From Bacteroidetes bacterium UBA6661 (lineage in GTDB: Bacteria; Bacteroidota; Bacteroidia; AKYH767-A; OLB10), in assembly GCA_002455375.1 (NCBI GenBank), contig DKKR01000030.1, positions 12,774-30,032 on the forward strand: 17,259 bases of DNA. Direction: 5' to 3'. The notes beneath the pieces are model-generated. The model made no database searches and was not told where the DNA came from. It saw only the letters and a list, made by a program, of their open reading frames with translations. Below are positions 1 to 6,803 of this stretch, piece by piece. The position numbers were made by a program, and so were the translations under genes. The number at the start of each line of letters is the position of its first letter. The first letter of the stretch is position 1.

Positions 1-618
1 GGTGAAGGAAAAACTACCGTTGCAGAAAATTTAGCTAAGTCAATGGGTAAGCTGCGTAAAAAAGTATTGTTGATTGATATGAACCCAATAAATCCTTCAT
101 TAAAAAACACGCTTGGTAATGAAGAAGAAAACAGTCTTGCGCAAGTTATTGATGACGATAAAAATCTTCATCAGGCAGTACAAATAACGAATTATGAAAA
201 TGTTGATCTGCTTTGTGCCGGATATCTTGCCCATGGCGTAAACACACTTCTTATAAACGATAAAACTGGCAACATTCTTGCAGATATGAAAACGTTATAC
301 GATTACGTGATATTTGATACCCCCGAAACCAGTAATTATATGGATGCTGTTCCATTAATGAAAATGAGTGATTTAAACATGTTTGTTGTTAAAGCAAACA
401 GCACCACATTCGACCAGCTTGAATATGCATCGCAAATGAAAAAAGATTTTCAGGTTGAGAACCTATTTATAATTATTAATGGCATGACGGACACCTTGAA
501 CCATTCCGGCATGCAAACTTCGGGTAAGGTAAAACAAATTCGCAGACGTGAACAGGCAGAGGCAGAAATCAGATTTATGCCAAGGATGATGAAAAAAGCA
601 GCATTATGGTTTTATTGA
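1..618 (+). CDS. Polysaccharide export tyrosine-kinase-type ATPase (Wzc/BY-kinase C-terminal domain), 5' partial
   Basis: The frame is open from base 1, so the start lies before the window; 205 residues are visible. They begin inside a Walker A motif (GEGKTTVAENLA), followed by a Walker A'-like strand (VLLIDMNP) and a Walker B-like strand (YVIFDTPE). That order is typical of the cytoplasmic ATPase domain of Wzc/CpsD bacterial tyrosine kinases and related MinD/ParA-fold proteins, which control polymerisation and export of exopolysaccharide or capsule. The A' strand has DMNPINP where the family usually has a DADLR-type sequence. The C-terminus is basic (KQIRRRE, then a short hydrophobic end) and lacks the usual tyrosine-rich tail, having only a terminal Tyr. 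This could be an inactive or non-autophosphorylating variant. The next gene starts 10 bases after the stop, so the two are probably cotranscribed. Fold is confident; specific role is inferred. Confidence 0.8.
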   Translation, partial: GEGKTTVAENLAKSMGKLRKKVLLIDMNPINPSLKNTLGNEEENSLAQVIDDDKNLHQAVQITNYENVDLLCAGYLAHGVNTLLINDKTGNILADMKTLYDYVIFDTPETSNYMDAVPLMKMSDLNMFVVKANSTTFDQLEYASQMKKDFQVENLFIIINGMTDTLNHSGMQTSGKVKQIRRREQAEAEIRFMPRMMKKAALWFY

Positions 619-628
619 TATAAATTTT

Positions 629-1363
629 ATGGGGGATAAAGCAAAATTCTTAAATCACTTTTTTGAGCGTATCAGCCAAATCAGATATGCCACTATGGGA
701 TTAACTGTTTTGCATCCCGAAGAAATTGCAGAAGATATTATTCAGATTGCAATTAACCGTGAAGATACACGTAAAATATTAACGGTGCTTGAATTTTCGC
801 CCTACTTAAAAAGAGTGCGTTTAGAAGAAAAACCATTTTACAATTTCATTCATCTAAAGTTGAGTAATGGCCAGTGGATACAAATTCAACTTATCTATGG
901 CTTTGTAAGAAAAGGTATTCAGTTTATGAATGAGAAAGAAGTGTTGAATGACTGTACTGTTAACAATGGAGGAATAAAAGTTACCAGCCAGCATCTGAAT
1001 TTCGAATATGTATGGCTGATTCATTGTCTGAACAAAACAAATGTTCCGAATCATCAGCAATTATTTTTCTCGCAATATAACCGAAATGAACGCTCTGCCA
1101 TATTTGCACACATACGAAGCAGATATTTTTTAGAACTCAATGTATTGGACGAACTATATACATTTCACAAAAAAACCAATCGTCAGGTATATGAGAAAAT
1201 AATCCGCAGAAAAGAAAATACATGGGCAAAAAGAAACATTCGCAAAACTCTTTATGCCTTATACAGTGCATTAAATCTTATAAAGACAAAAAGTATTAAA
1301 GTGCAGTTTAAAGGTTCGGGATATCATCCATTTTCAAAAACCGAAAGAGCAAGAGTCTTTTAG
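629..1363 (+). CDS. Uncharacterised protein, possible degenerate nucleotidyltransferase of the polysaccharide locus
   Basis: A 244-residue soluble protein with no signal peptide or membrane segment, 10 bases after the upstream ATPase gene. I do not recognise it with certainty. The layout resembles nucleotidyltransferase-like proteins found in surface polysaccharide clusters: an N-terminal helix, a strand where a DxD pair would be expected (EDIIQIAINRED, residues about 35-46), then a strand ending in GQWIQIQLIYGF (about 81-92), and a helical C-terminus rich in Lys/Arg. The second acidic residue of a DID-type motif appears to be Ile, so catalysis is doubtful. The end (KVQFKGSG, about 224-231) faintly resembles the strand before a P-loop, so it might be the first half of a longer two-domain protein; that is speculation. 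The stop overlaps the stop of the convergent next gene by three bases. Confidence 0.6.
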   Translation: MGDKAKFLNHFFERISQIRYATMGLTVLHPEEIAEDIIQIAINREDTRKILTVLEFSPYLKRVRLEEKPFYNFIHLKLSNGQWIQIQLIYGFVRKGIQFMNEKEVLNDCTVNNGGIKVTSQHLNFEYVWLIHCLNKTNVPNHQQLFFSQYNRNERSAIFAHIRSRYFLELNVLDELYTFHKKTNRQVYEKIIRRKENTWAKRNIRKTLYALYSALNLIKTKSIKVQFKGSGYHPFSKTERARVF

Positions 1364-1767
1364 TTTTTTCTGTTTTGTTCAACCCATTCGTTAATATACT
1401 GAACAATTTCATTGGTGTTAGTGCCCGGAGCAAACAGTTTACCTACACCCAAATCATTTAGTTTTTTCATATCGGCATCAGGAATAATACCTCCGCCTGT
1501 AACAAGTACATCGGTCATTCCTTTTTCTTTTAGCAGTTCCATAATTTTTGGAAATACTGTCAGGTGCGCACCTGAGAGAATTGAAACACCTATAACATCA
1601 ACATCTTCTTGTAAGGCTGTGTTAACAACCATTTGTGGTGTTTGCCGGAGGCCTGTGTAAATAACTTCCATGCCTGCATCACGAAGAAAAGAAGCTATGA
1701 CTTTTGCACCTCGATCGTGACCATCGAGGCCTACCTTGGAAATTAATACTCTAACTGGTCTGTTCAT
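1360..1767 (-). CDS. Free-standing cobalamin (B12)-binding domain protein, methylmalonyl-CoA mutase C-terminal type
   Basis: 135 residues comprising a single B12-binding domain. The sequence opens with VRVLISKVGLDGHDRGAKV, which contains the DxHxxG motif whose His coordinates cobalt from below in base-off cobalamin. It continues with SILSGAH and GGGIIPDAD, the loops that line the nucleotide tail pocket. Such short proteins are the small subunit of two-part acyl-CoA mutases (methylmalonyl- or isobutyryl-CoA type), where the barrel subunit is a separate gene. No mutase large subunit, epimerase or MeaB chaperone lies within the window, so the partner must be elsewhere or the protein has another cobalamin role. 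I chose the ATG at 1767; the frame also has a GTG two codons upstream, but a TAnnTTTG element overlaps it. The gene converges on the preceding one with overlapping stops. Confidence 0.88.
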   Translation of the reverse strand: MNRPVRVLISKVGLDGHDRGAKVIASFLRDAGMEVIYTGLRQTPQMVVNTALQEDVDVIGVSILSGAHLTVFPKIMELLKEKGMTDVLVTGGGIIPDADMKKLNDLGVGKLFAPGTNTNEIVQYINEWVEQNRKN

Positions 1768-1772
1768 AAGCA

Positions 1773-1780
1773 CAAAAATA
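1773..1780 (-). promoter_or_regulatory. Bacteroidota-type -7 element before the B12-binding protein gene
   Basis: Read on the minus strand the bases are TATTTTTG, a perfect match to the TAnnTTTG consensus. The element ends six bases before the ATG at 1767, so transcription would begin about at the start codon and the mRNA would be leaderless or nearly so. I see no convincing TTTG at -33, so this may be chance in AT-rich DNA. Confidence 0.35.
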
Positions 1781-1892
1781 ACAAAGGTGCATTATCTTTA
1801 AAGAACATTTATCAGTATTCTTGATTTTGATATGTTCATAATTTGATTTTACAGTGCATTTCCAAATAAACAGCAACTTTATTTTAGCTGCC

Positions 1893-2375
1893 ATGAAAAA
1901 ATTAGTCGTTCAATTATTTTTACTTTTCTTGTTCGGAACCGGAGTTGCACAGGATACGAACAATAATATTCCAAAACCTCAAAGTATTGTTCAGCAACCG
2001 GGTACTTTTATTTTACACCGTAAAATTGCAATTGTAGAAGGTCCTGCCTGGGTAACGGGTGATGCAGCAGCAAGGGTTTACTGCACACAACTAAAAGATA
2101 GTATAGGGTTACACCTTGCCATTGTGAATGCTATGCGCGAAGGCACATTTGAAAATGCCATTAATCTGAAAAAAATAAAAGATGCCTCGTTAGGCAATGA
2201 TGGCTACCGGATAAAAATCAAAAAACCCGCCATTATTGTAGAGGCTAACAATGACACCGGACTGACGAATGCACTGCAATATTTATTTCAAATAATACCA
2301 AGAAAATTTTTTGAAGACAAAAATCCAAAAGCAAAAATTCCACTCAGTTGTAGTGAGATTACATGTAAGTTTTAA
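1893..2375 (+). CDS. Secreted stand-alone GH20b domain (hexosaminidase N-terminal domain without catalytic barrel)
   Basis: 160 residues from the ATG at 1893, the start giving a clean signal peptide (MKKLVVQLFLLFLFGTGVAQ); an ATG 13 codons upstream would bury it. The mature part matches the pattern of the small alpha/beta domain that precedes the catalytic barrel in beta-N-acetylhexosaminidases. It has NIPKPQSI near the N-terminus, a middle segment with an Ala-rich helix, then GNDGYRIKIKKPAIIVEAN and a helix ALQYLFQII. The ending (KIPLSCSEITCKF) corresponds to the short linker that normally leads into the catalytic domain, so the protein stops where the barrel should begin. The following 165 bases contain no catalytic-domain coding sequence. 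It is either a real single-domain secreted protein or the remnant of a hexosaminidase gene. The reading frame is intact. Catalytic activity is not expected. Confidence 0.72.
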   Translation: MKKLVVQLFLLFLFGTGVAQDTNNNIPKPQSIVQQPGTFILHRKIAIVEGPAWVTGDAAARVYCTQLKDSIGLHLAIVNAMREGTFENAINLKKIKDASLGNDGYRIKIKKPAIIVEANNDTGLTNALQYLFQIIPRKFFEDKNPKAKIPLSCSEITCKF

Positions 2376-2393
2376 AAGTCAGAGGTTAAAAAG

Positions 2394-2429
2394 TTTCAAT
2401 GTCTGATATATGGATATCAAACATTGAAA
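2394..2429. terminator. Long hairpin downstream of the GH20b gene, possible two-way terminator
   Basis: Arms 2394-2409 and 2414-2429 pair over 16 positions with one C/A mismatch and a 4-base loop. It starts 18 bases after the plus-strand stop at 2375. On the minus strand the hairpin is followed by CTTTTT, so it could also end transcripts of the small membrane protein gene at 2541-2729. On the plus strand no T-run follows, so intrinsic termination in that direction is less certain. Confidence 0.45.
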
Positions 2430-2540
2430 TTAGCGTCTATCTCTATTTTGTAATTATAAAATATTGTATTAACCAATGTTTTTAGGATAGTTGCTGATGC
2501 GAAAACAGACAGCTTACAGATGATTTGCTTTAAAGAGATT

Positions 2541-2729
2541 TTAAATTGGTTTAACCAAATTTTTATTGTACCAATACTTAGCTGCAATTGGAATAAAAAT
2601 GAAAGCAAGCGTTCCAAGACCGAGCACTAACATAATATTAGCTCCTGGCCAATGCATAATTTTAAATAAACCACCAAGAACTGTCAACGAGCCTGCAACA
2701 GATCCTGAAACAAATGAAATTTTTCTCAT
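2541..2729 (-). CDS. Small GldL-like membrane protein (two transmembrane segments)
   Basis: 62 residues, nearly all in two hydrophobic segments (about 7-24 and 31-50) separated by KIMHWPGAN, with a basic tail (KYWYNKNLVKP). The tryptophan/proline turn KIMHWPGA after a Gly-rich first helix is characteristic of the N-terminal membrane hairpin of GldL, the inner-membrane motor subunit of gliding motility and type IX secretion in Bacteroidota. GldL itself is about 200 residues or more with a long cytoplasmic part, which is absent here. The ATG at 2729 follows an A-rich leader without a clear Shine-Dalgarno sequence, usual in this phylum. It is monocistronic, with a long hairpin about 110 bases downstream. 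Similarity to GldL is seen in the motif; a motility role is not implied. Confidence 0.7.
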   Translation of the reverse strand: MRKISFVSGSVAGSLTVLGGLFKIMHWPGANIMLVLGLGTLAFIFIPIAAKYWYNKNLVKPI

Positions 2730-3017
2730 TTTAATTATTTATTAATTTAGTGTTTCTACTCATCTGGCTTTTCGATTACGCCCCGTTTTATAAGTGGTTA
2801 CCGGACTCCACATTTTTATGATTTATATCGTATTAGAATATTTGCACTCATATACATTTTCGGGCATGATGCTAAAAGTTTACTTTTAATTAAAACGTAA
2901 CAAGATATAGTTAATTGTGTATTAAAGGATACTATTTCAATATAATGTAACTGAAGTTGCATTACAGTTATAATTTTTATCAGACCTTTGCCTCCACAAT
3001 TAAAATTCTAAAATAAG

Positions 3018-3815
3018 GTGGTGGAAGTTTTTGGATATGCCTGTGCAATACTTATGGGCTTGTCGTTGGGGCTCATTGGTGGTGGCGGCAGCATATTAAC
3101 AGTGCCTATATTGGTTTATCTGTTTTCCATTGATGCAGTATTGGCAACAGGATATTCTCTGTTTATTGTTGGCTTTACAAGTTTGATAGGCTCATTTAGT
3201 CATATCAGAATGGGAAATGTTCATCTGCGAACAGCTGTAGTTTTTGGTATTCCATCAATTATTGCAGTCTTCATTACCAGAGCATTTATAGTACCTGCAA
3301 TTCCTCAGGATTTATTCAACATTGGAACGCTACAGATAACAAAACCTATTGCACTGCTGTTGTTGTTTGCTGTTATCATGTTGCTGGCATCATACTCTAT
3401 GATTCGCAGGAAAAAGCAAAAACCCGATTATGATAAAGTACAATACAATTATCCTTTAATTATAATTGAAGGATTTGTTGTAGGGACAATAACAGGTTTG
3501 GTAGGTGCCGGTGGAGGCTTTTTAATAGTACCTGCATTGGTATTGTTGGCTCATCTCCCAATGAAAAAGGCAATAGGATCTTCGCTGTTGATTATTGCTA
3601 CTAATTCTTTATTAGGCTTTAGTGTTAGTCTGTTCCATAGTGACTCCATAGACTGGCATTTGTTGTTGACTTTTTCTGCTATTGCCATTTTAGGTATTAT
3701 AATCGGAAGTCTGATGTCGAAAAAAATATCAAACGAAAAATTGAAACCTGCATTTGGATGGTTTGTATTAATAATGGGTATTTATATTATTCTTAAAGAA
3801 ACTTTGTTGAAATAA
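3018..3815 (+). CDS. TauE/SafE-family sulfite/organosulfur exporter-like permease
   Basis: 265 residues with about eight membrane helices in two homologous halves, each opening with the family's glycine-rich signature: GLIGGGGSILTVPILV (about 19-34) and GLVGAGGGFLIVPALV (about 163-178). A short basic cytoplasmic loop (RRKKQKPDYDK) joins the halves. Members export sulfite, sulfoacetate and related anions or import sulfur compounds; the substrate here is not determined by sequence. The start is GTG: tandem GTG codons at 3018 and 3021 are the only plausible ones, since the first ATG falls inside the first helix. The gene stands 98 bases before two sulfur-transport-type permeases, a combination often seen in sulfide or thiosulfate handling loci, which supports a role in sulfur traffic. 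Confidence 0.88.
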   Translation: MVEVFGYACAILMGLSLGLIGGGGSILTVPILVYLFSIDAVLATGYSLFIVGFTSLIGSFSHIRMGNVHLRTAVVFGIPSIIAVFITRAFIVPAIPQDLFNIGTLQITKPIALLLLFAVIMLLASYSMIRRKKQKPDYDKVQYNYPLIIIEGFVVGTITGLVGAGGGFLIVPALVLLAHLPMKKAIGSSLLIIATNSLLGFSVSLFHSDSIDWHLLLTFSAIAILGIIIGSLMSKKISNEKLKPAFGWFVLIMGIYIILKETLLK

Positions 3816-3913
3816 TAAAACCCTTTCACTTCAATTTGTTATTGCATTTCATTGTTCTTTACACTAAACTTTATTACAACAATTATTACTTAACACTAAA
3901 TTTATTTTGAACT

Positions 3914-4477
3914 ATGCTTGAATTAATTCTTAAACCCTGGCCCTGGTATGTTGCAGGACCACTAATAGGACTCATTGTGCCTGCATTACTGATACTTGGA
4001 AACAAGTCGTTTGGTATAAGTTCTTCCTTTCGTCATGTTTGTGCTGCTTGTGTTCCATCAAATATTCCATTTTTTAAATATGATTGGAAAAAAGAAAGAT
4101 GGAATTTGTTTTTTGTTGCCGGCATAATGGCTGGTGGATTTATAGCTGTGAACTTACTCACCGCATCTACCACTGTTACTATCAATTCTTCATTGGCAAC
4201 ATCGCTTCATGAAAAAGGTATAACTGATTTTAGTGGTTTGGTTCCGGCAGATTTATTTAACTGGAATAGCTTGTTCACGCTTAGAGGTTTTATTATGATG
4301 GTTGTAGGAGGATTTTTAGTTGGCTTTGGCACCCGTTATGCAGGTGGCTGCACCAGCGGTCATGCTATTATGGGATTATCAACGCTTCAATTGCCATCTC
4401 TGATTGCTACCTGTTGTTTTATGGCCGGAGGTTTCATTATGGCTAATTTAATTTTACCTTATATACTTTCACTCTGA
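3914..4477 (+). CDS. YeeE/YedE-family sulfur transport permease, first of a pair (PmpA-like)
   Basis: 187 residues with four to five membrane helices. It has the signature GGCTSGHAIMG (about 144-154) with a conserved Cys at 146, and a CAAC pair (Cys43, Cys46) early in the protein. YeeE-type transporters move thiosulfate or related sulfane sulfur by transient contacts with conserved cysteines, so these residues fit the proposed function. The protein is half the size of single-chain YeeE; in this subfamily two half-size proteins work together, and the second half is encoded 10 bases downstream. No sulfide-responsive regulator (BigR/SqrR type), rhodanese or persulfide dioxygenase is nearby, although these commonly accompany such pairs. 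Substrate is inferred. Confidence 0.85.
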   Translation: MLELILKPWPWYVAGPLIGLIVPALLILGNKSFGISSSFRHVCAACVPSNIPFFKYDWKKERWNLFFVAGIMAGGFIAVNLLTASTTVTINSSLATSLHEKGITDFSGLVPADLFNWNSLFTLRGFIMMVVGGFLVGFGTRYAGGCTSGHAIMGLSTLQLPSLIATCCFMAGGFIMANLILPYILSL

Positions 4478-4487
4478 AATTAATTTT

Positions 4488-5000
4488 ATGAAAACAGTAG
4501 TTACTTTAGAAAAAGATCGAAACACAGATTTTGAAACACGTTCGTTAGATACAATTTGTGTAAACGAAAGCCATCTTGAACATAGTTGGGTACACAACTT
4601 AAAATACAGCCTTATGGGAATTTTATTTGGAATTATTTTAGTAAAGGCAGAAGTGATATCGTGGTTCAGGATACAGGAAATGTTCAGGCTTCAATCATTC
4701 CACATGTATGGTATCATTGGAAGTGCTGTTGCTGTTGGAGCATTGTCTGTTTGGCTTATTCGTAAATTCAACATAAAAACATTTTATGGAGAAGAAATCA
4801 CCTTACATCCAAAAGAATTTAATAAGGGACAAATTTGGGGTGGCCTATTTTTCGGATTGGGATGGGCTATTACTGGTGCATGTCCCGGACCTCTGTTTGC
4901 AACAATTGGTTCCGGTGCTACTGTAATTGTTGTGAGTTTACTAAGTGCAATTGCCGGAACATGGGTGTATGGTAAATTCCGTGATAAACTTCCACATTAA
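4488..5000 (+). CDS. DUF6691/YeeE-type sulfur transport permease, second of the pair (PmpB-like)
   Basis: 170 residues, about four membrane helices, with the conserved GWAITGACPGPLFATIGSGA (about 125-144) that carries the single conserved Cys132. FRIQEMFRLQSFHMYGIIGSA (about 60-80) is also typical of the family. It starts 10 bases after its partner, so the two are translated from one message. The N-terminus before the first helix is about 36 residues of charged, soluble sequence ending in EHSWVHNLKY; my recollection is that many relatives begin almost directly at the helix, so this extension is a feature to check. No later Met gives a better start. It probably forms a complex with the upstream protein for import of thiosulfate-like sulfur. 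A six-base stem (5000-5005 with 5020-5025) follows the stop, too weak to call a terminator. Confidence 0.84.
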   Translation: MKTVVTLEKDRNTDFETRSLDTICVNESHLEHSWVHNLKYSLMGILFGIILVKAEVISWFRIQEMFRLQSFHMYGIIGSAVAVGALSVWLIRKFNIKTFYGEEITLHPKEFNKGQIWGGLFFGLGWAITGACPGPLFATIGSGATVIVVSLLSAIAGTWVYGKFRDKLPH

Positions 5001-5132
5001 TCAGAAGCGTTTCTTGAACTCTGATATTAGATTTATTTTAGTATAATTGTTGTAAACAAATTTGTTGTTGTTCTGTTAACCATTGGTTGTTAAACTAATG
5101 TCTGCTTAATAACTGTAATTTTTTGCAATAAG

Positions 5133-5804
5133 ATGATTAGTGTTTCTGAAATTATTATCCGGCTTTCATTAGCATCTTTTTTTGGTGCACTTATAGGATT
5201 AGAAAGAGAGCGAAAGCATTGGGCAGCAGGTTTACGTACACACATGCTTGTTTGTGTAGGTTCCTGTTTGATGATGATTGTATCTGCATTTGGGTTTTCT
5301 GACATCATAGGAACTCCTGATATAACACTTGACCCTTCGCGTATTGCAGCACAGGTTGTAACCGGCATAGGATTTATAGGTGCAGGTGCTATTCTGTTTT
5401 CAAACAATAAAACTATTCGGGGATTAACTACTGCAGCAGGAATATGGACTGTAGCGGGTATTGGCTTAGCAACAGGAGGCGGAATGTATCTTGCGGCTGC
5501 TGTAGCAACAGCTATTGCCATTATTATTTTATGGGGACTTCAGCCTTTAGAGAAAATGTATTTTGAAAAATTCAAACAAAAAAGTTTACGTATAACCGCA
5601 AGTCATGATTTTGGTAATACAGAATTTCTGACAGCACTCTTAAGAGAAAATGGGATAGCCTTGATTTCATTAAATTTCACAAGAACAAACGAAGATTTGA
5701 TTTTTCAAATTCAGCTCGAACATGCTGATAACGGAACAATAGAGTCTGTTATTAATATTCTCAAAAAAAATTCAGCCATTAAAGAAATTCAATGGCTAAA
5801 CTAA
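5133..5804 (+). CDS. MgtC/SapB-family inner-membrane protein with C-terminal ACT-like domain
   Basis: 223 residues. The first about 145 hold four to five membrane helices with the family landmarks: GLERERKHWAAGLRTH (about 22-37), VTGIGFIGAGAILF (about 76-89) and IRGLTTAAGIWTVAGIGLA (about 94-112). After LQPLEKMYFEKF comes a soluble domain of about 70 residues with alternating strands and helices, consistent with the ACT-like C-terminal domain of MgtC. MgtC proteins are linked to growth in low magnesium and, in pathogens, to survival in macrophages through control of ATP synthase; they are not proven Mg transporters. In free-living bacteria the role is unclear. The gene stands alone, 132 bases after the permease pair and 161 before dps. 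Confidence 0.9.
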   Translation: MISVSEIIIRLSLASFFGALIGLERERKHWAAGLRTHMLVCVGSCLMMIVSAFGFSDIIGTPDITLDPSRIAAQVVTGIGFIGAGAILFSNNKTIRGLTTAAGIWTVAGIGLATGGGMYLAAAVATAIAIIILWGLQPLEKMYFEKFKQKSLRITASHDFGNTEFLTALLRENGIALISLNFTRTNEDLIFQIQLEHADNGTIESVINILKKNSAIKEIQWLN

Positions 5805-5965
5805 TAGTTGAAGGCTTTTTTCTTTCTTAGTTTAAATAAAAACAATAGTTCTGTTTTCTTGTTTATGTCTGTCAATACTTCTTTTGAAGTGATGATTTAA
5901 GTCAGCTACTGATTTATAATTTAATTCTAATTTAGCATTTAAAGTTTAATAAAAATCTTGTAATC

Positions 5966-6433
5966 ATGATTAACATAGGGATAAATAAAAAACAGGCTAA
6001 GCAACTTGCAGCAAAACTTAATCTTCTGCTTGCAGATTACATGGTCTTTTATCAGACAACTCGTGGATTACATTGGAATATCAGAGGTGAGAAATTTTTT
6101 GAACTGCATTTGAAGTTTGAAGAATTGTACAATAATCTGTTAGTTAAAGTTGACGAAATCGCAGAACGTATTTTGACTTTAGATGAAACACCGTTACACA
6201 CCTTTAGCGACTACAATAAGGCATCACAACTGAAAGAAATTAAAAATGTATCAGACCCTTCAAAGTCAATAAAAGCAATTTTAGATGCATTCGAAACTAT
6301 ATTAATCAAACAGCGTGATATTTTGAAAATGTCGGCAGATGCAGATGATGAAGGTACCAATGCATTGATGAGTGATTATATAAGCGAGCAGGAAAAATTA
6401 GTCTGGATGTATAGCGCATATTATAATAAATAG
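5966..6433 (+). CDS. dps: Dps ferritin-like iron-storage / DNA-protection protein
   Basis: 155 residues, the normal length for Dps. The inter-subunit ferroxidase site appears complete: His36 in GLHWNIRG, His48, Glu52 (Asp in E. coli), Asp63 and Glu67 in KVDEIAER. Dps forms a 12-subunit shell that oxidises iron with hydrogen peroxide and stores the mineral, protecting DNA in stationary phase or oxidative stress. The N-terminal extension is short (MINIGINKKQAKQ) with two or three Lys, so direct DNA binding may be weak. The ATG is preceded by an AT-rich leader; no clear OxyR or PerR site could be picked out by eye. The thioredoxin gene begins one base after the stop, a strong sign of a two-gene operon. 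Confidence 0.95.
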   Translation: MINIGINKKQAKQLAAKLNLLLADYMVFYQTTRGLHWNIRGEKFFELHLKFEELYNNLLVKVDEIAERILTLDETPLHTFSDYNKASQLKEIKNVSDPSKSIKAILDAFETILIKQRDILKMSADADDEGTNALMSDYISEQEKLVWMYSAYYNK

Positions 6434-6434
6434 A

Positions 6435-6752
6435 ATGGAAACAACAACACAAAACAGAACATTTAATGACATCATCAATGGCAATAAGCCGGTATTGGTT
6501 GATTTTTTTGCCGACTGGTGCGGACCATGTAAAATGATGGCCCCCATACTGCATGAAGTAAAAAATGAAGTAGGCGAAAAAGCTGTGATACTTAAAATTG
6601 ATGTGGATAAAAATCCTGCTGTTGCAGCAGCTTATGAGATACAAGGAGTACCTACATTAATCTTGTTTAAATCCGGAAAAGTTTTGTGGCGGCAGAGTGG
6701 TGTTGTTAACAAACCACAACTTCTGCGAATCATTGAACAAAACCTGGGATAG
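6435..6752 (+). CDS. trxA: Thioredoxin
   Basis: 105 residues, full-length thioredoxin fold. The redox motif WCGPC lies at residues 28-32 (Cys29 and Cys32), preceded by LVDFFAD with the buried Asp, and the cis-proline loop is GVPT (Pro73). No signal peptide, so it is cytoplasmic. It reduces protein disulfides using electrons from thioredoxin reductase. Its ATG comes one base after the dps stop, so translation is likely coupled and the pair probably responds together to oxidative stress. Genomes usually carry several thioredoxins; whether this one is the housekeeping copy cannot be told. Transcription probably ends at or before the palindrome at 6757-6790. Confidence 0.93.
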   Translation: METTTQNRTFNDIINGNKPVLVDFFADWCGPCKMMAPILHEVKNEVGEKAVILKIDVDKNPAVAAAYEIQGVPTLILFKSGKVLWRQSGVVNKPQLLRIIEQNLG

Positions 6753-6756
6753 TTTT

Positions 6757-6790
6757 TTTATGGAATTACTTTGTAGGCTAATTCCATAAA
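6757..6790. repeat. Perfect 12-bp inverted repeat between convergent genes
   Basis: Arms 6757-6768 and 6779-6790 are exact reverse complements around a 10-base loop, in the 51-base gap between the thioredoxin stop and the DUF5777 stop. It is placed where a shared terminator would be. The T-run (6753-6759) lies before the hairpin on the plus strand and no T-run follows on either strand, so it is not a textbook intrinsic terminator. Confidence 0.6.
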
Positions 6791-6803
6791 CACAGGACAA
6801 TTA

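Noticed and set aside
2417..2617. 66-codon minus-strand frame overlapping the GldL-like gene
   Set aside because: It overlaps the better supported small membrane protein in another frame and runs into the terminator hairpin.
2794..2811. Small stem GTGG/CCAC with a CCGG-containing loop, resembling a tRNA T-arm or short terminator
   Set aside because: Only four base pairs with a ten-base loop, no other tRNA arms, and no gene ends just upstream on the plus strand.
5090..5521. 143-codon minus-strand frame
   Set aside because: It is antisense to the well-supported MgtC-family gene and has low-complexity Ala/Pro/Ile composition typical of a shadow frame.
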